A stretch of DNA of 64,000 nt from Granulibacter bethesdensis CGDNIH1 (lineage in GTDB: Bacteria > Pseudomonadota > Alphaproteobacteria > Acetobacterales > Acetobacteraceae): assembly GCF_000014285.2 (NCBI RefSeq), contig NC_008343.2, positions 2,528,501-2,592,500 of the forward strand, read 5' to 3'. The position numbers and the translations under genes are program-made. Below are positions 62,706 through 64,000 of the stretch, one piece after another. Under the pieces are notes generated by a model. It ran no database searches. It saw only the letters and a list, made by a program, of their open reading frames with translations, and had not been told where the DNA came from. Numbering within the stretch: position 1 is the first letter of the stretch; each line of letters begins with the position of its first letter.

Positions 62706-64000
62706 TCAGATCGGAACCCGAACCCCCAGCTCCACCACACGATCGCTGGGGATGCGGAAGAACTCCGTCGCCGGCACCGCATTGCGGGCCATCACCAGGA
62801 ACAGCCACAGACGCCAGAGCGGCATTTTAGGCGCTTTCCCGGCCACAATGGTTTCCCGGCCGAAGAAATACGAAACCTGCATCGATTCCACCGGCACACC
62901 CCGCGCCCGCAGCGCATCGAGATCACGGGGAATGTTCGGGCTTTCCTTGAAGCCATAGCGTATGATCACACGATAGACATTCTCTGCCAGCTCCTCGACT
63001 TCCAGATGCTGATCCGGCCCGGCTTCAGGCTGATCGAGCGTCTTCACGGTCAGGAACAGGACACGCTCATGCAGCACCTTGTTGTGCTTCAGGTTATGCA
63101 GCAACGCACCTGGCACATAATCCGGATTGCCGGTCAGGAACACAGCCGTTCCCGGCACACGCAGAATCCGCGATTGAGGCAGGCGCGCCAGAAAGGAAGC
63201 CAGCGGCAGGCTGTCCTGCCTCCATCTGCTCATCAGCAGACGACGCCCCGCGCTCCAGCTGGTCATCATCGCCATCAGCAACCCGCCCAACACCAGCGGC
63301 ACATAACCACCCTGCGGGATCTTCAGCATGTTGGAGGCGAAAAACAGGCTGTCCAACAGGAAGAAAAAGCCAAACACAACCATAACACTGCGCCGGCTCC
63401 AACCGAACTGACGGCGGAACACGACCACGGCCAGAATACCCGTACACAGAAACGTTCCCGTCACGGCGATACCATAAGCCGCCGCAAGATTGTCACTGGT
63501 GCGAAAGGTCAGAACCAGCGCCAGCACTCCGATCAGCAAGGCGCTGTTGACCTGCGGCACATAGATCTGCCCCTGCTCCGTCTCACTGGTATGGCGCACC
63601 GTCATACGCGGCAGAAAACCCAGCTGGACGCATTGCCGTGCCATGGAGAACGCGCCTGAAATCATCGCCTGACTGGCAATCACAGTCGCAGCCGTAGCCA
63701 GCAACACCATCGGCAGGCGCAACCAATGCGGTGTCAGCAGGAAAAAAGGATTATCCAGTGCCTTGATATCATGCAGGATCAGGGCACCCTGTCCGAAATA
63801 ATTCAACGTCAGGGCCGGCAACACGATCCATAGCCAGGCCTGCTTGATGGGCCGGCCACCGAAATGCCCCATATCGGCATATAATGCCTCTGCCCCCGTC
63901 ACAGCCAGCACGACGGAACCGAGCACAATAAAAGCCAACAGCCTGTGCTGGATCAGCAGCAGCCCCGCATAACCGGGGGACAGCGCCAGTAACACCTTTG
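62706..64000 (-). CDS. kup: Potassium transporter Kup (5' part outside window)
   Basis: The frame is open to the window edge, so the first helices are missing; about 431 residues are seen. Kup/Trk-type potassium-proton symporter with the motifs [39 protein letters not shown] and QGGYVPL, followed by a cytoplasmic C-terminal domain ([23 protein letters not shown]). It converges on glgA 15 bp away. Confidence 0.93.

Noticed and set aside
1..64000. CRISPR arrays, rRNA, tRNA and restriction systems
   Set aside because: No repeat-spacer pattern, no rRNA or tRNA-like sequence and no nuclease next to the methyltransferase were found by reading, although short tRNA genes could be missed by eye.

Overview
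This looks like an ordinary chromosomal window of about 60% GC from an alphaproteobacterium, most likely of the Acetobacteraceae (acetic-acid-bacteria group). The main reasons are the gene neighbourhoods (a YqeY-like protein, dnaG and rpoD divergent from carAB; yfgM-like/bamB/der; lgt/MidA-like/pgeF; secB near Tim44-like and mltA), a 654-residue RpoD with a long acidic insert, a SoxYZ-like carrier of the kind linked to quinoprotein dehydrogenases, and a DUF1489 protein. A Granulibacter-like genus is only a guess. I found no rRNA, tRNA, CRISPR array, insertion sequence or prophage. Both edges cut through genes: a HAD-UbiA fusion on the left and kup on the right.

Layout: 1-6449 (minus strand) holds HAD-UbiA, a small secreted protein, a GNAT enzyme, rpoD, dnaG and a YqeY-like gene. 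From a divergent promoter with two inverted repeats, 6560-14428 (plus) carries carA (with an added N-terminal helix-turn-helix domain), carB, greA, threonine dehydratase and dihydroorotase; carA, carB and dihydroorotase supply early pyrimidine synthesis. An MHS-type transporter (minus) follows. Then come yfgM-like, bamB and der, and a degenerate ExeA-like membrane protein (plus). purD (minus) and xseA (plus) follow.

23919-28378 (minus) is a tight five-gene operon: an AhpD-like protein, an acyl-CoA-dehydrogenase-like oxidoreductase, and an ATPase/Tat-exported binding protein/permease transporter of the sulfonate/nitrate class. Upstream of it is the most AT-rich DNA in the window. 28743-32394 (minus) carries queD, queE, a TetR/COQ9-like protein, proC, a YbjN-like protein and ubiK. 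32611-41562 (plus) carries lgt, a MidA-like methyltransferase, pgeF, a lipoprotein, prs, a phosphatase, rplY, pth, ychF and a SoxYZ-fusion carrier.

41610-44684 is a patch of small, poorly characterised genes (VOC, two secreted unknowns, YceI, DUF1489). A structured spacer and an orphan DNA methyltransferase follow. 46022-50378 is a lactate-oxidation lutABC set with a maoC-like gene inserted, plus an Smr-domain gene. A large orphan hybrid histidine kinase comes next. The rest carries mltA, a Tim44-like gene, a phosphatase, secB, a tiny membrane peptide, a LysR regulator, an ABC exporter, glycogen synthesis (glgC, glgA) and kup.

I saw no dramatic new multi-gene system. The points most worth a second look are the CarA helix-turn-helix fusion with palindromes at its promoter, the ExeA-like protein that has lost its Walker motifs but gained a tail-X/LysM-like end, a QueD whose catalytic Cys position is Ser, the organosulfur-type operon behind an AT-rich spacer, and the nested hairpins upstream of the orphan methyltransferase. 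Start sites were chosen from ribosome-binding sites, overlaps and family length, so several differ from the longest possible reading frame.
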